Positions 15,640 through 25,600 of a DNA stretch of 31,903 nt are shown one piece after another. The stretch lies in assembly GCA_934230115.1 (NCBI GenBank), contig CAKQEI010000027.1, positions 1 to 31,903 on the forward strand, read 5' to 3'. A program made the position numbers and the translations under genes. This DNA comes from an uncultured Prevotella sp. GTDB taxonomy: Bacteria > Bacteroidota > Bacteroidia > Bacteroidales > Bacteroidaceae. Numbering within the stretch: position 1 is the stretch's first letter; each line of letters begins with the position of its first letter. Below the pieces are notes generated by a model, which worked only from the letters and a program-made list of their open reading frames with translations, did no database searches and was not told the DNA's origin.

Positions 15640-17772
15640 TTACTTTCTCATCAAATTCTTTTTCATCCACTTGCTCAGCGACTCGTATGCACTCTGGTCC
15701 TCAGTATGCTGCGGTTGAGCGAAGGTCATTTCCTCCATAGCGTCGCCATGCTGGTCGGGGAAGATTATCATTATGTTCCTGTCGGCGAAATAGTTTTGTA
15801 TCTCGTCGGGCAAACGCTCAAGCGCGTTCTTGTGGGAGACAGTGCCCTTGCGTGCTGTGACGATGATGAACAGATGGTCGTTAGATACCGACGAGGCAAG
15901 CTGTGGCATTTCCGACCAGTGCAGCATCACCGTGCATGAGTAGCGCATCTCGGAGTGGCGGTTCTTGATATATTGCTCTATGAGCGGCAACACATCGTCG
16001 CGTCCGTAGAACTCCGTATGACACTCCATGTTGGTAGCCATACGGCACACACGCTCCAACCAACGGTAGAAACCCGGCTCAAACTGCGCCCTCGAAGGCA
16101 CAGCCACCTGCACACGGCGTATGGTGGAAAGCGGTTGGTTGAGTCGAGCCATTATAATCTGCGAGTTCAATCCATTGAACAAGCTCTGGTGGAACGCTCC
16201 CCAGAACTTCTGCGACACCTCTGGGTGCATGTGCATTCCAATGAGGATGTCCGTGGAGCGAAACTCCTTGAAAGCATGTTTTATGCCATTGGCAATGTTG
16301 GCAGCCACGCGCACCTGAGTCTGCATCGACATGTCTGCCGAAGCCGCATAGCTCACCATACGGTCGAGCAACTGCTGTCCCTGTTCCATGTTGCGACGCA
16401 TGTCGTCGTCGTCATACACCACGTTCAGTCCCACAAGGCCTGTAGTGTTCTTGGGATTGCGCATCATCATAGCCACATTCACCAAGCGCTGGGCATACTC
16501 AGGATATTTCATCGGAATTAGAATCTTCTCCTCCGAATGCGATTTGTTGTCATTCTCGTCGGGCATCTCCTTGTCGCGCAGAATAATCTGCTGGGCAGCA
16601 TGTTCGGTCATCATCGTTGAGATGATACATGTGAAGAGAATCATCATCACCACCCCATTGAGCATGTCGTCGGTGACAAGCGACTGTCCCGGTGCCACCT
16701 CTATCTTCATGCCTATCATCACCATGGCTATGGCTCCAGCCGCATGGGCAGAGGTAAGTCCAAACATCATGTTGCCCGACGACAGAGGCAGGCGAAACAA
16801 GAAGCTGGCTACATAAGCCGCCAACGCCTTGCCAAGCGTTCCGAACAGCACTATTAGGACCATAACCAACACGATGTCGCCTCCGGCAAACAGCATACGC
16901 ACATTTATCAGCATTCCCACACCTATTAGGAAATAGGGAATGAAGAGAGCGTTGCCTATAAACTCGATGCGGTTCATCAATGGCGACACATGAGGAATGA
17001 AACGGTTGAGTATCAATCCCGAAAGGAAGGCTCCGAAGATGCCCTCCAAGCCCACAGCCTCGCTGAACACGGCACTCATAAAGAGCATCGACATGACAAA
17101 GATGAACTGCATCACAGCATCGCTATAGCGGCGAAGGAAGCAACGCGTCAGACGTGGGATGATTATGACCAACGTCGCACAATAGAGCACAAACTTGCCT
17201 GCAAACCACAGCCAAAACCACACACTCGTCTCGCCACCATACGACGCCACCACGCCTGCCAACACCACAAGCGACACAAGCAGCGAAATCATCGACGAGC
17301 CTACCGACAGCGTAACGCTCGGCTTCTTCTGCAAGCCATACCTGCCCACAATGGGATAGGCAATAAGCGTGTTCGAAGCCATAATGCAGCCAAGCAGAAG
17401 CGAGGCAAACGTGGAATAGTGCAGAATGGTGATGCTCGCCACATAAGTAAGGATGAACGGCACAGCAAACGTGAGCAGACCGAACACACCGAAACGACGC
17501 GAATTGCGCTTCACGCCTTCCATGTCCATCTCAAGCGAGGCAAGAAACATTATATAATACAGTCCCACCTTGCCAAAAAGCTCAAAGGAGTCGTCGCGGG
17601 ACAGAATGTTGAAGCCATACTTGCCTACAGCAACACCTGCAAGCACCATTCCTATGATGTGCGGAATGCGCAGTTTGCCCATTATGATAGGGGCAAAGAG
17701 GATGATGAGCAGCACCACAAAGAATATGAGAGTGGGGTCGGTGATAGGGAAATAGTTGGCTAAATTTGTCAT
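15640..17772 (-). CDS. CPA2-type cation/proton antiporter with cytoplasmic Usp-like domain
   Basis: A 710-residue inner-membrane protein. About 12 hydrophobic segments in the first ~400 residues fit the Na+/H+ exchanger (CPA2/KefB-like) fold: LRIPHIIGMVLAGVAVGKYG at the start, LEGIFGAFLSGLILNR mid-domain, and GLTSAHAAGAIAMVMIG late. The remaining ~300 residues are soluble and begin KILIPMKYPEYAQRLV, like a universal-stress-protein-type domain. It probably exchanges Na+ or K+ for H+ to manage pH or salt stress. I start at ATG 17770-17772 (MTNLANYFPITDPTLIFF). An upstream in-frame ATG at 17829 would add 19 polar residues and overlap the predicted -7 box. It appears to lead the operon to the LolD-like and CvfB-like genes. 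Confidence 0.88.
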   Translation of the reverse strand: MTNLANYFPITDPTLIFFVVLLIILFAPIIMGKLRIPHIIGMVLAGVAVGKYGFNILSRDDSFELFGKVGLYYIMFLASLEMDMEGVKRNSRRFGVFGLLTFAVPFILTYVASITILHYSTFASLLLGCIMASNTLIAYPIVGRYGLQKKPSVTLSVGSSMISLLVSLVVLAGVVASYGGETSVWFWLWFAGKFVLYCATLVIIIPRLTRCFLRRYSDAVMQFIFVMSMLFMSAVFSEAVGLEGIFGAFLSGLILNRFIPHVSPLMNRIEFIGNALFIPYFLIGVGMLINVRMLFAGGDIVLVMVLIVLFGTLGKALAAYVASFLFRLPLSSGNMMFGLTSAHAAGAIAMVMIGMKIEVAPGQSLVTDDMLNGVVMMILFTCIISTMMTEHAAQQIILRDKEMPDENDNKSHSEEKILIPMKYPEYAQRLVNVAMMMRNPKNTTGLVGLNVVYDDDDMRRNMEQGQQLLDRMVSYAASADMSMQTQVRVAANIANGIKHAFKEFRSTDILIGMHMHPEVSQKFWGAFHQSLFNGLNSQIIMARLNQPLSTIRRVQVAVPSRAQFEPGFYRWLERVCRMATNMECHTEFYGRDDVLPLIEQYIKNRHSEMRYSCTVMLHWSEMPQLASSVSNDHLFIIVTARKGTVSHKNALERLPDEIQNYFADRNIMIIFPDQHGDAMEEMTFAQPQHTEDQSAYESLSKWMKKNLMRK

Positions 17773-17826
17773 AAGGACTTGCTTTTGGGATTCTTTACAC
17801 TTTGCGGGGTGGGCGTTTATTGACTG

Positions 17827-17834
17827 CAAAGTTA
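17827..17834 (-). promoter_or_regulatory. Predicted -7 box for the antiporter operon
   Basis: The minus strand reads TAACTTTG, a TAnnTTTG match 54 bp upstream of the chosen start. It supports the shorter start at 17772, since a transcript from here would not include the ATG at 17829. The -33 element is weak. Confidence 0.45.
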
Positions 17835-17896
17835 CTCAAAATCGACGACATTCATATTGTTTTTCGCACTTAACAACAATATTTTTTAAGCTAATG

Positions 17897-17927
17897 TTGC
17901 CCAAACCAAATTTAAATGCTACTTTTG
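17897..17927 (+). promoter_or_regulatory. Promoter of the CBM20-GH77 gene
   Basis: TTG at 17897-17899 and TACTTTTG at 17920-17927 are 20 bp apart, a good Bacteroidota match. The start codon lies 28 bp past the -7 box. It diverges from the antiporter promoter. Confidence 0.7.
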
Positions 17928-17955
17928 CTTTAGTAATTACCTCGAACAACAAATC

Positions 17956-19536
17956 ATGACCATTCTATTCAACATAACCTATACGGCGACCTACGACGAA
18001 GAGATTCTACTCAACCTTGTTGTCAACCGCAATGGGCTACGCTGTCGGCAACAAGCCAGCATGACTACCACCGACGGACATACATGGACATACAAGCTCC
18101 ATGACGTAACGTGTGGCAACAAGGAGAAGCCGTACATCGACTACTTCTTCACCATAACACGTGGCGGACGCGAATACAAACACGAGTGGACGGGGATGCT
18201 TCATCGCATCGACCTCAACCTCACCCGCTGCGAACTGCTCAGCGTGAACAATGTGTGGCACGAGAAACCCGACGACACACGATTCTACACCACAGCCTTC
18301 ACCGAATGCCTCCAGCCAAAGGCCGTCACGCCTGCCGGACGCACTGCACTACTGCGCACCATCCGACTGATTGTGCGTGCACCGGAACTTCTACCCGGTG
18401 AGCGACTGGCCATAGTGGGCAGCAACCAACATCTTGGTGAATGGAACGCCCAACAGGCTTTGCCTATGACCGAGCACAACCATTGTGAGTGGCAAGCCGA
18501 CATCAACGCAGCCAACATCACCACCGACATACATTATAAATATGTGGCAATCGACAGCGAAGGCAACGCCGTATACGAAGCCAACCCAAACCGCTCACTC
18601 GAATTTACAGAAATAAAGCAGGGCGAGGCCATAGCCATAGAGACGGAGGAAGCACGCTTCAACCGCCCTACCCCACAGCCCACATGCCTACACACATCGA
18701 TTGCACAGCTCGGGTCGGCCGACGGTTTCGGCATAGGCGACTTTGGCAGTCTTGCCAAGTTCATAGCTCAGACAGCAGCCTCAGCCAAGGCACAGATGAT
18801 TTACATACCGCCAGTGTGCGACTCCATATCCACACACACCAACGCCGACGCCAATCCCTACTCCTCCATAAGCGCGTTTGCCCTCCACCCTCTGCTGTGC
18901 GACCTAAGTCAGCTGCCCACCATTGCCGACCCTACCGAACGCGAGCGCATGGACACACTATGCCAACAACTTGGCTCTTCGGCTGGCTACGACTACACTG
19001 CCACCTTGCACACCAAACTGGAATACCTGCGATGCGTGTTCAACGAAGAAGGCGACCACACATTGCACTCAGCCGACTACCGACGCTTCTTCACAGCCAA
19101 CGAGCGGTGGCTCGTGCCTTACGCCCAATTCAGCTATCTGCGTGACGCCTACGGAATAGCCGACTTCCGCCGATGGCCAAGCCACAACGAATGGACAGAA
19201 GCCGAACGGGGGCAACTGCAAAATGCCCGAACCAAGGCCTACAAGAAATTGGCTTTCTTCTACTATGTGCAGTATGTGCTACATTGCCAACTGCGCTCCG
19301 CCCACGACACAGCACGCCAACACGGCATTGTGCTTGCGGGAGACATGACTGCCAACATCAACCCCAACGGATGCGACGTGTGGCAAGAACAGAGCAATGT
19401 AGGCACTGACGAATGGTGGACAAGGAGGCTGGCAGCAATGCAACTATACTACGACGCCTGCCGAGTGCCCGACAAAGTGGCACGACACCGACAAGTGGCC
19501 GACGCCACAAGAATATGGCTAACCAACAGCGATTGA
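17956..19536 (+). CDS. Truncated 4-alpha-glucanotransferase-like protein (tandem CBM20 plus incomplete GH77), probably inactive
   Basis: A 526-residue protein. Bacteroidota MalQ enzymes of this layout run to roughly 900 residues. Residues 1-120 and 121-235 look like two starch-binding CBM20 modules; the second has ERLAIVGSNQHLGEWN and IHYKYVAIDSEGN. A GH77 N-terminal part follows (GSADGFGIGDFGSLAKF, then THTNADANPYSSISAFALHP). Near the end, VLAGDMTANINPNGCDVW (459-476) jumps to WWTRRLAAMQLYYDACRVPD (487-506). The GAPPD and GQNWGFPTYNW region expected between them is missing. The nucleophile position, normally RIDH, reads RVPD, and everything beyond, including the acid/base glutamate, is absent. 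The frame is otherwise open and uses codons like its neighbours. It may bind starch or glycogen without catalysis, or be an eroding paralogue. No signal peptide is seen. Confidence 0.8.
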   Translation: MTILFNITYTATYDEEILLNLVVNRNGLRCRQQASMTTTDGHTWTYKLHDVTCGNKEKPYIDYFFTITRGGREYKHEWTGMLHRIDLNLTRCELLSVNNVWHEKPDDTRFYTTAFTECLQPKAVTPAGRTALLRTIRLIVRAPELLPGERLAIVGSNQHLGEWNAQQALPMTEHNHCEWQADINAANITTDIHYKYVAIDSEGNAVYEANPNRSLEFTEIKQGEAIAIETEEARFNRPTPQPTCLHTSIAQLGSADGFGIGDFGSLAKFIAQTAASAKAQMIYIPPVCDSISTHTNADANPYSSISAFALHPLLCDLSQLPTIADPTERERMDTLCQQLGSSAGYDYTATLHTKLEYLRCVFNEEGDHTLHSADYRRFFTANERWLVPYAQFSYLRDAYGIADFRRWPSHNEWTEAERGQLQNARTKAYKKLAFFYYVQYVLHCQLRSAHDTARQHGIVLAGDMTANINPNGCDVWQEQSNVGTDEWWTRRLAAMQLYYDACRVPDKVARHRQVADATRIWLTNSD

Positions 19537-19561
19537 CACACTTATAAAACCCAAAAATAAG

Positions 19562-19610
19562 GCATACGCATAATAATTCTTTATTGTACGTATGCTTTTA
19601 CGTTTTTTTT
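19562..19610 (+). terminator. Terminator of the CBM20-GH77 gene
   Basis: GCATACG (19562-19568) pairs with CGTATGC (19589-19595). Continuing inner pairing brings the stem to about 14 bp with one mismatch, capped by TTCT. TTTTACGTTTTTTTT follows. The promoter box of the next gene begins a few bases later. Confidence 0.85.
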
Positions 19611-19613
19611 CAT

Positions 19614-19621
19614 TACTTTTG
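19614..19621 (+). promoter_or_regulatory. Predicted -7 box for the GH95 gene
   Basis: TACTTTTG matches TAnnTTTG, 33 bp before the start. Its -33 region falls inside the preceding terminator and has no TTG at standard spacing. Initiation and termination signals are therefore packed together here. Confidence 0.5.
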
Positions 19622-19653
19622 TCGAAACAAACCAAAACAACATCATACAAAAC

Positions 19654-22110
19654 ATGAAACAATCCCTTACTACTTTACTATTACTTGCGGCTCTCACCCA
19701 GAGTGCCAATGCTCAGAACAACAAACCCCTGCGCTACTGGTTCGACCGTCCTACAACACTCAACGGTGCTGCAATATGGTTTGGCGGACATCCCGAAAAT
19801 TGGAATTCAACAAAAAAACCAATCACAGCTGGCGACACTGCCAAGAACCCCGACGCTGAATGGGAATCACAATCGCTGCCTATCGGCAACGGTTCGCTCG
19901 GCATCAACATCTTAGGCTCGGTGGAAGCCGAACGACTCACACTCAACGAGAAGAGTCTGTGGCGTGGAGGCCCAAACACTTCGCGAGGAGCAAAATACTA
20001 TTGGGACGTAAACAAGCAGTCGGCCCATGTGCTCAACGACATCCGCAAGGCTTTTGCCGACGACGACTGGAAGCGTGCCGACGAACTCACACGCAAGAAC
20101 TTCAACAGTACAGTGGAATATGGCTCGGCCGACGAGACTCCATCACGCTTTGGAAGCTTCACCACAGCAGGCGAACTGTATGTGGAGACCGGACTCAACG
20201 CCGTAAACATGACCGACTACCGCCGCGAACTCTCGCTCGACTCTGCCGTGGCTCACGTGCAATTCAAGAAAGACGGAGTGAGCTACCGCCGCGAATACTT
20301 TGCCAGCTATCCAGCCAACGTCATTGCCATACGCTACACAGCATCGGCAAAGGCTAAGCAGAATCTCGTCATCTCTTATGCCAAGAATCCTGTATCCGAG
20401 GGCAAGATGACCGCCTGCGGCAACGACGCCTTGCTTTGGGACGCCCGACTCGACAACAACCAAATGCAGTATGCCATCCGCATCAAGGCCATAAACAAGG
20501 GCGGAACAGTAAGCAACGAAGGCGGACGACTCACAGTGAAGGGGGCCGACGAAGTAGTAATCCTGCTTACAGCCGACACCGACTATAAGGAGAACTACAC
20601 TCCCGACTTCAACGACCCAAAGGCTTACGTGGGCGTCGACCCAGTGGCCACAACCGCCAAATGGCTCGACCAGGCTTCGGCCTCCGGCTACGACAAGCTG
20701 CTCAAGGAGCACTACAACGACTACTCGAAGCTGTTCAACCGCGTGAAGCTCACGCTCGACAATACAAATACCACCGACGACCGTCCTATCAACAAGCGAC
20801 TCGCCGACTACCGTCAAGGCAAATCCGACCTCTATCTTGAGCAGCTCTACTATCAGTTCGGACGCTACTTGCTCATAGCCTCTTCGCGCCCAGGCAACCT
20901 TCCTGCCAATCTCCAGGGCGTATGGCACAACAATGTAGACGGACCTTGGCGCGTGGACTACCACAACAACATCAACCTGCAGATGAACTATTGGCCGGCT
21001 TGCCAGACCAATCTTCCGGAGTGTGAGCTGCCTCTGTTCGACTTCGTGAAGGGACTTGTCAAGCCAGGCGAGGTTACTGCCAAGGCCTACTTCGGCACTC
21101 GCGGCTGGACCACATCCGTTTCGGGCAACCCGTTCGGCTTCACCACTCCGCTCTCGAGCGAGGACATGTCGTGGAACTTCTCACCATTCGCAGGTCCGTG
21201 GCTTGCCACACATCTGTGGAACTACTACGACTACACACGCGACAACAAGTGGCTCGCCAACGAGGCCTACGACATTATCAAGGGTAGCGCCAACTTTGCA
21301 GCCGACTATCTGTGGCATCGCAGCGACGGTGTCTATACAGCAGCTCCGTCTACATCGCCCGAGCACGGTCCTATCGACGAGGGCGCAACCTTCGCCCATG
21401 CCGTGATACGCGAGATTCTCATCGACGCTATCGACGCAAGCAAGACACTCAACCGCGACGCCAAGGAACGCCGCTCATGGGAGGACGCACTTAAGAAGCT
21501 TGCCCCTTACAAGATTGGACGCTACGGACAGCTCATGGAATGGTCGCGCGACATCGATGATCCAGAGGACCACCACCGCCACGTCAACCAGCTCTTTGGA
21601 TTGCACCCGGGACACACCATCTCGCCTGTCACTACTCCTGAGCTTGCCAAGGCCTCACGTGTAGTGCTTGAGCATAGAGGCGACGGTGCCACAGGATGGT
21701 CGATGGGATGGAAGCTCAACCAGTGGGCACGCCTGCACGACGGCAACCATGCCTACAAACTCTATGGCAACTTGCTCAAGAACGGCACACTCGACAACTT
21801 GTGGGACACACACGCCCCATTCCAAATTGACGGCAACTTTGGCGGCACTGCCGGCGTGACCGAAATGCTTATGCAGAGCCACATGGGATTCATACATCTC
21901 TTGCCTGCTCTGCCCGACGCATGGAAGGAAGGCTCCATCACCGGACTCCGCGCTCGCGGCAACTTCACTGTAGACATCTACTGGAAGAACGGCAAGCTCG
22001 ACCACGCCAACGTAGTGTCGGGTTCTGGCGGAACATGCTCTTTGCGCTATGGCGACCAGACAAAGACTCTGAAGACTAAGAAGGGCAAAACCTATGAGGT
22101 GAAGTTCTAA
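19654..22110 (+). CDS. GH95 glycoside hydrolase (alpha-L-fucosidase type)
   Basis: An 818-residue exported enzyme. A signal peptide covers about 1-20 (MKQSLTTLLLLAALTQSANA), with likely cleavage after ANA, giving a periplasmic or surface location. The N-terminal GH95 domain includes LPIGNGSLGINILGSVEAER and LTLNEKSLWRGGPN. The (alpha/alpha)6 catalytic core carries HNNINLQMNYWP, whose Asn439 and Asn441 match the catalytic asparagine pair known in the family. SPEHG supplies candidate acid Glu570, and QIDGNFGGTAG supplies Asp726. Family members remove alpha-1,2-linked fucose or, in some cases, L-galactose from glycans. Length is typical. No SusC/SusD pair or other glycosidases adjoin it, so it is not in an obvious polysaccharide utilisation locus. 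A strong terminator follows. Confidence 0.93.
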   Translation: MKQSLTTLLLLAALTQSANAQNNKPLRYWFDRPTTLNGAAIWFGGHPENWNSTKKPITAGDTAKNPDAEWESQSLPIGNGSLGINILGSVEAERLTLNEKSLWRGGPNTSRGAKYYWDVNKQSAHVLNDIRKAFADDDWKRADELTRKNFNSTVEYGSADETPSRFGSFTTAGELYVETGLNAVNMTDYRRELSLDSAVAHVQFKKDGVSYRREYFASYPANVIAIRYTASAKAKQNLVISYAKNPVSEGKMTACGNDALLWDARLDNNQMQYAIRIKAINKGGTVSNEGGRLTVKGADEVVILLTADTDYKENYTPDFNDPKAYVGVDPVATTAKWLDQASASGYDKLLKEHYNDYSKLFNRVKLTLDNTNTTDDRPINKRLADYRQGKSDLYLEQLYYQFGRYLLIASSRPGNLPANLQGVWHNNVDGPWRVDYHNNINLQMNYWPACQTNLPECELPLFDFVKGLVKPGEVTAKAYFGTRGWTTSVSGNPFGFTTPLSSEDMSWNFSPFAGPWLATHLWNYYDYTRDNKWLANEAYDIIKGSANFAADYLWHRSDGVYTAAPSTSPEHGPIDEGATFAHAVIREILIDAIDASKTLNRDAKERRSWEDALKKLAPYKIGRYGQLMEWSRDIDDPEDHHRHVNQLFGLHPGHTISPVTTPELAKASRVVLEHRGDGATGWSMGWKLNQWARLHDGNHAYKLYGNLLKNGTLDNLWDTHAPFQIDGNFGGTAGVTEMLMQSHMGFIHLLPALPDAWKEGSITGLRARGNFTVDIYWKNGKLDHANVVSGSGGTCSLRYGDQTKTLKTKKGKTYEVKF

Positions 22111-22130
22111 ACATAACTACCATTTTTGCG

Positions 22131-22177
22131 TTTCCTCGGGAGGTAATTTTTGTTCCCTCCCGAGGAAACATTTTTTT
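22131..22177 (+). terminator. Terminator of the GH95 gene
   Basis: A perfect 13-bp stem pairs TTTCCTCGGGAGG (22131-22143) with CCTCCCGAGGAAA (22156-22168), loop of 12 nt, followed by seven T residues at 22171-22177. It insulates the GH95 transcript from the repeat array downstream. Confidence 0.93.
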
Positions 22178-22222
22178 CCTGCCGAGAGAGTAAAAAGATT
22201 GTGTAGAGAGAAGGATTACTCC

Positions 22223-22470
22223 ATACGGAATGATGCAGGAAACGCTGTTTCTTGCGTCAATCAATGCGGAATGGGGCAGGAAACACTGTTTCTTGCATCA
22301 ATCAATACAGAATGGGGCAGGAAACACTGTTTCTTGCATCAATCAATGCGGAATGGGGCAGGAAACACTGTTTCTTGCATCAATCAATACAGAATAGGGC
22401 AGGAAACACTGTTTCTTGCGTCAATCAATGCGGAATGAGGCAGGAAACGCTGTTTCTGCGTTCAAACCAT
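22223..22470. repeat. Tandem array of 41-bp hairpin-containing repeats
   Basis: CAGGAAAC recurs at 22236, 22277, 22318, 22359, 22400 and 22441, exactly 41 bp apart, with a partial unit before and a decayed last unit. Each unit carries GCAGGAAAC, a 3-nt ACT or GCT, then GTTTCTTGC, which pair into a 9-bp hairpin with one G-T pair. Linkers of about 20 bp alternate: units 1, 3 and 5 end in AATGCGGAAT, units 2 and 4 in AATACAGAAT. This implies duplication of an 82-bp pair. The array lies in the 520-bp gap between the GH95 terminator and tamB; no gene was recognised in that gap. There are no unique spacers, so it is not CRISPR. Confidence 0.92.
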
Positions 22471-22592
22471 AAGGAGCAAGGAATTAAACAACGTGTACAG
22501 CTTATTCCACAAAAAAATATCAACTCCCCACAATAAAGACTTTAATAATTGATAATTAAAGTATACTGGGCCCATAATTCGATTATTTTAGC

Positions 22593-22600
22593 TAAATTTG
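22593..22600 (+). promoter_or_regulatory. Predicted -7 box for tamB-tamL
   Basis: TAAATTTG matches TAnnTTTG and lies 30 bp before the tamB start. No correctly placed TTG is evident about 19 bp upstream. Confidence 0.5.
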
Positions 22601-22630
22601 TAAAACAAACAGATAAAACGCGACTTTCGA

Positions 22631-25600
22631 ATGAAACCTGTCCACAAAAAAACTCTTAAGATATTGGCGGCTATTGTCGCCACACCTATTATTATAGTCA
22701 CTCTGCTGGCTGTGCTGCTATACATCCCTCCCGTGCAAAACTGGGCGGTGGGACGCGTGACGGCATACGTCTCCGAGTCTACCGGCATGTCGGTAGACAT
22801 AAAGCGTGTGCACCTTAGCTTTCCGCTTAAACTCAGCATCAACGGATTTCGCGCCACACAACCCAACGACTCCCTGCGCGGAGTGACCGACACCATAGCC
22901 GACGCCCGACTGCTGAGCGTCAGCGTGCGACTGATGCCTCTTATACATAAGAACATTGTTGTCGACCGACTCGACTTCAGAGACGTAAAGATGAACACGG
23001 CGCAGTTTATCCCCTCGGCAAGGGTGAAGGGCAGCGTGGGCAAACTTACGTTGCGAAGCCGAAGTATCAACCTTGCCACCGAAAGCGTGACACTCGACAA
23101 AGCATTGATAGACAACGCCAAACTCGACGTGGCTCTGAGCGACACCGTGCCCGAAGACACCACACAGACTCCCAATTACTGGAAAATAAATCTCGGCAAA
23201 CTCGACATAAAGAAGTCTGCCGTAACTCTACACATGCCTGGCGACACCCTCTGCATAAAGGCTGGCATGGGGGCATTGAGCGCGGAGCACGGACGCTTCG
23301 ACCTCTTTAAAAACTCCTACAACATTGGTTCGCTCGACTGGCGCGAAGGCTCGCTCAACTACGACAACCGGTATGAGAAGCCACAATCCCAGGGGCTCGA
23401 CTTCAACCATATAGCCCTCTCGGGCATTGCAATGCACATCGATTCGCTAAGATACAGCAGCGAAGCTCTTGCCTTGCACCTTAAGGAATGCGCCATGAGC
23501 GAGAAGAGCGGCTTGAGCGTGAAGCAATTCACCACCCATGTCAACCTCGACTCCACCCACATACAGTTGCCCGACCTCAGTCTGCGCACAGCCCTTTCTG
23601 CCATAACGGCACGCATAGACATGGACTTGTCCACCTTTGCCGACCGCAATCCCGGCAAGATGAAGGTTTATGCCAAGGGATATGTGGTGAAGAGCGACTT
23701 CGCTCCATTGCTTGCCTTCCTTCCAAAGCCTATGCTGCGAAGCTTGCCCAACACCCCCATCACCCTTAGTGCCGACATCAAGGGCAACATGCAGGCCATG
23801 CGCATTGCCGACATCTCGGTCACCTACCCCACTGTGCTCACGTTCAAGGCAAACGGCACGGCTCAAAACCTCAACAACACCAACCGACTTAGAGCCGACA
23901 TACGCGCCGAAGCCCATACCTACAACCTCAACTTTGTGAAGACTTTGCTGCCGAAATCAGCAGCCAAGTCGTTCAACATACCTATGGGCATGAGCCTCAG
24001 GGCCAATATTCATGCCGACGGACCACGCTATGTGGCACAATTCAAAGCCTCGCAAGGCGGAGGATACGTGGGGGGCAACGTGGCGTTCGACTCACGCCGA
24101 CTCGCCTACAACACACGCCTTACAGTAAATAAGCTCAACCTCAAGAACTTCATGCCATCGATGCCGCTGCGCCCATTCACGGGAACACTCACGGCACAAG
24201 GAGCAGGATTCGACTTCCTCTCGCCACGCACCCGACTCAATGCTAACGGCGAGGTGACGGAGTTTGCCTACAACAACTACGACCTCTCGGACATTAAACT
24301 CACGGCAGAAGTGAAAGACGGTGTGGGACATGCCTCGCTCTGCAGCCACACACCACTCATCGACGGCTCCATCAACCTGAATGCCCTGATGAGCAACCGC
24401 AAGATTGACGCGCGACTGATATGCGACCTCGTCAACGCCGACTTCATGCGTATGGGCATTACCAAACGTCCGCTCAACACTTCGTTCAAAGCCAACGTGC
24501 TGTTGCTGAGCGACGCCAAGAGCAGCCACAAGGTGGAAGGCACCGTGGGGAATATAGTGATACGCGACTCTGCCAACGCCTACCGACCGGAGAACATCAG
24601 CATCGACATGTTCACACGACGCGACTCCACACACGCCGCCCTTAGAAGTGGCGACTTTGCCCTGCACCTCGACGGAGCAGGAAGCATTGAGCACATCATG
24701 AACCGCATTACTGAAGTGAACAACGAGCTGGCCAAGCAGCGCAACGAACGCTACATCGACCAACTGCGACTGAGGGAGCGTTTCCCCGAAATGTTCCTCT
24801 TTGTGAGTGCCGGCAAGAACAATGTGTTCAGCCGAATGATGAAGCGTTTCGGCTACGACTTCCACAATGCCTTTGTCGACCTTGAAGCGTCGCCACACAA
24901 TGGCCTCAACGGAAAAGTGAGCCTCGACTCGCTTGTGGCTGCGGGCGTGCAGCTCGACACCATACGCCTTGCCTTTAAGTCGGACTCAACGAAGACCGAT
25001 TTCGAGGGGCAAGTGCGCAACAACCGCTACAACCCACAGTTTGTGTTCAACGCCAAGATACGCGGTGCCTTCACACAGTCGTCGCTCTACATGGGCACTC
25101 AAGTATTCGACAACCGCGAACGCCTTGGCATTGCCCTCGGCTTGAAGGCCGACATGGAGCCGGGAGGCGTTAGACTGAAACTCGGCGGCATCGACCCAGT
25201 GTTGGGCTACAAGAAGTTTAAGGTGAACAAAGACAACTACATATTCTTTGCCGAAAACCAGCGCATATCAGCCGACATGCGACTGCTCGCCAACGACGGC
25301 ATGGGTGTGCAGATATACTCCAACGACAGCACCGAGGCACATCAAGACCTTAGCGTAAGCCTTGCCAAGTTCGACCTCCAGAAGGTGATGTCAATCGTGC
25401 CCTACGCCCCCAAGCTGGCAGGCCTGCTCAACGGCGACTTCCACTGGATGGTGTCGGAAGAGGGCGACATGTCGGTGTCGTCGTCGCTAAGCATCGACAA
25501 GATGGCCTACGAGGGTTGCCCGATTGGAAATATAGCGAGCGAGTTTGTGTATATGCCTAAAGACAAGGGTATGGAGCATTATGTAGATGGCACACTCACG

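Noticed and set aside
19537..19653. Frameshifted remainder of the GH77 domain after the early stop
   Set aside because: The following 117 bp hold a terminator, a -7 box and the GH95 leader. No GH77-like sequence was seen in any frame, so it is not a simple frameshift.
19654..22110. Polysaccharide utilisation locus around the fucosidase
   Set aside because: No SusC/SusD, sulfatase or additional exported glycosidase genes adjoin it. Its neighbours are a cytoplasmic-looking glucan-binding protein and TamB.
22223..22470. CRISPR array
   Set aside because: Units are contiguous and near-identical along their whole length, with no unique spacers and no cas genes nearby.
22199..22536. Open frames of 79 and 94 codons across the 41-bp repeat array
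   Set aside because: The period of 41 is not a multiple of three, so the same DNA is read in every frame in turn and gives the same peptide words in different frames. This is a by-product of the repeat lacking stops.
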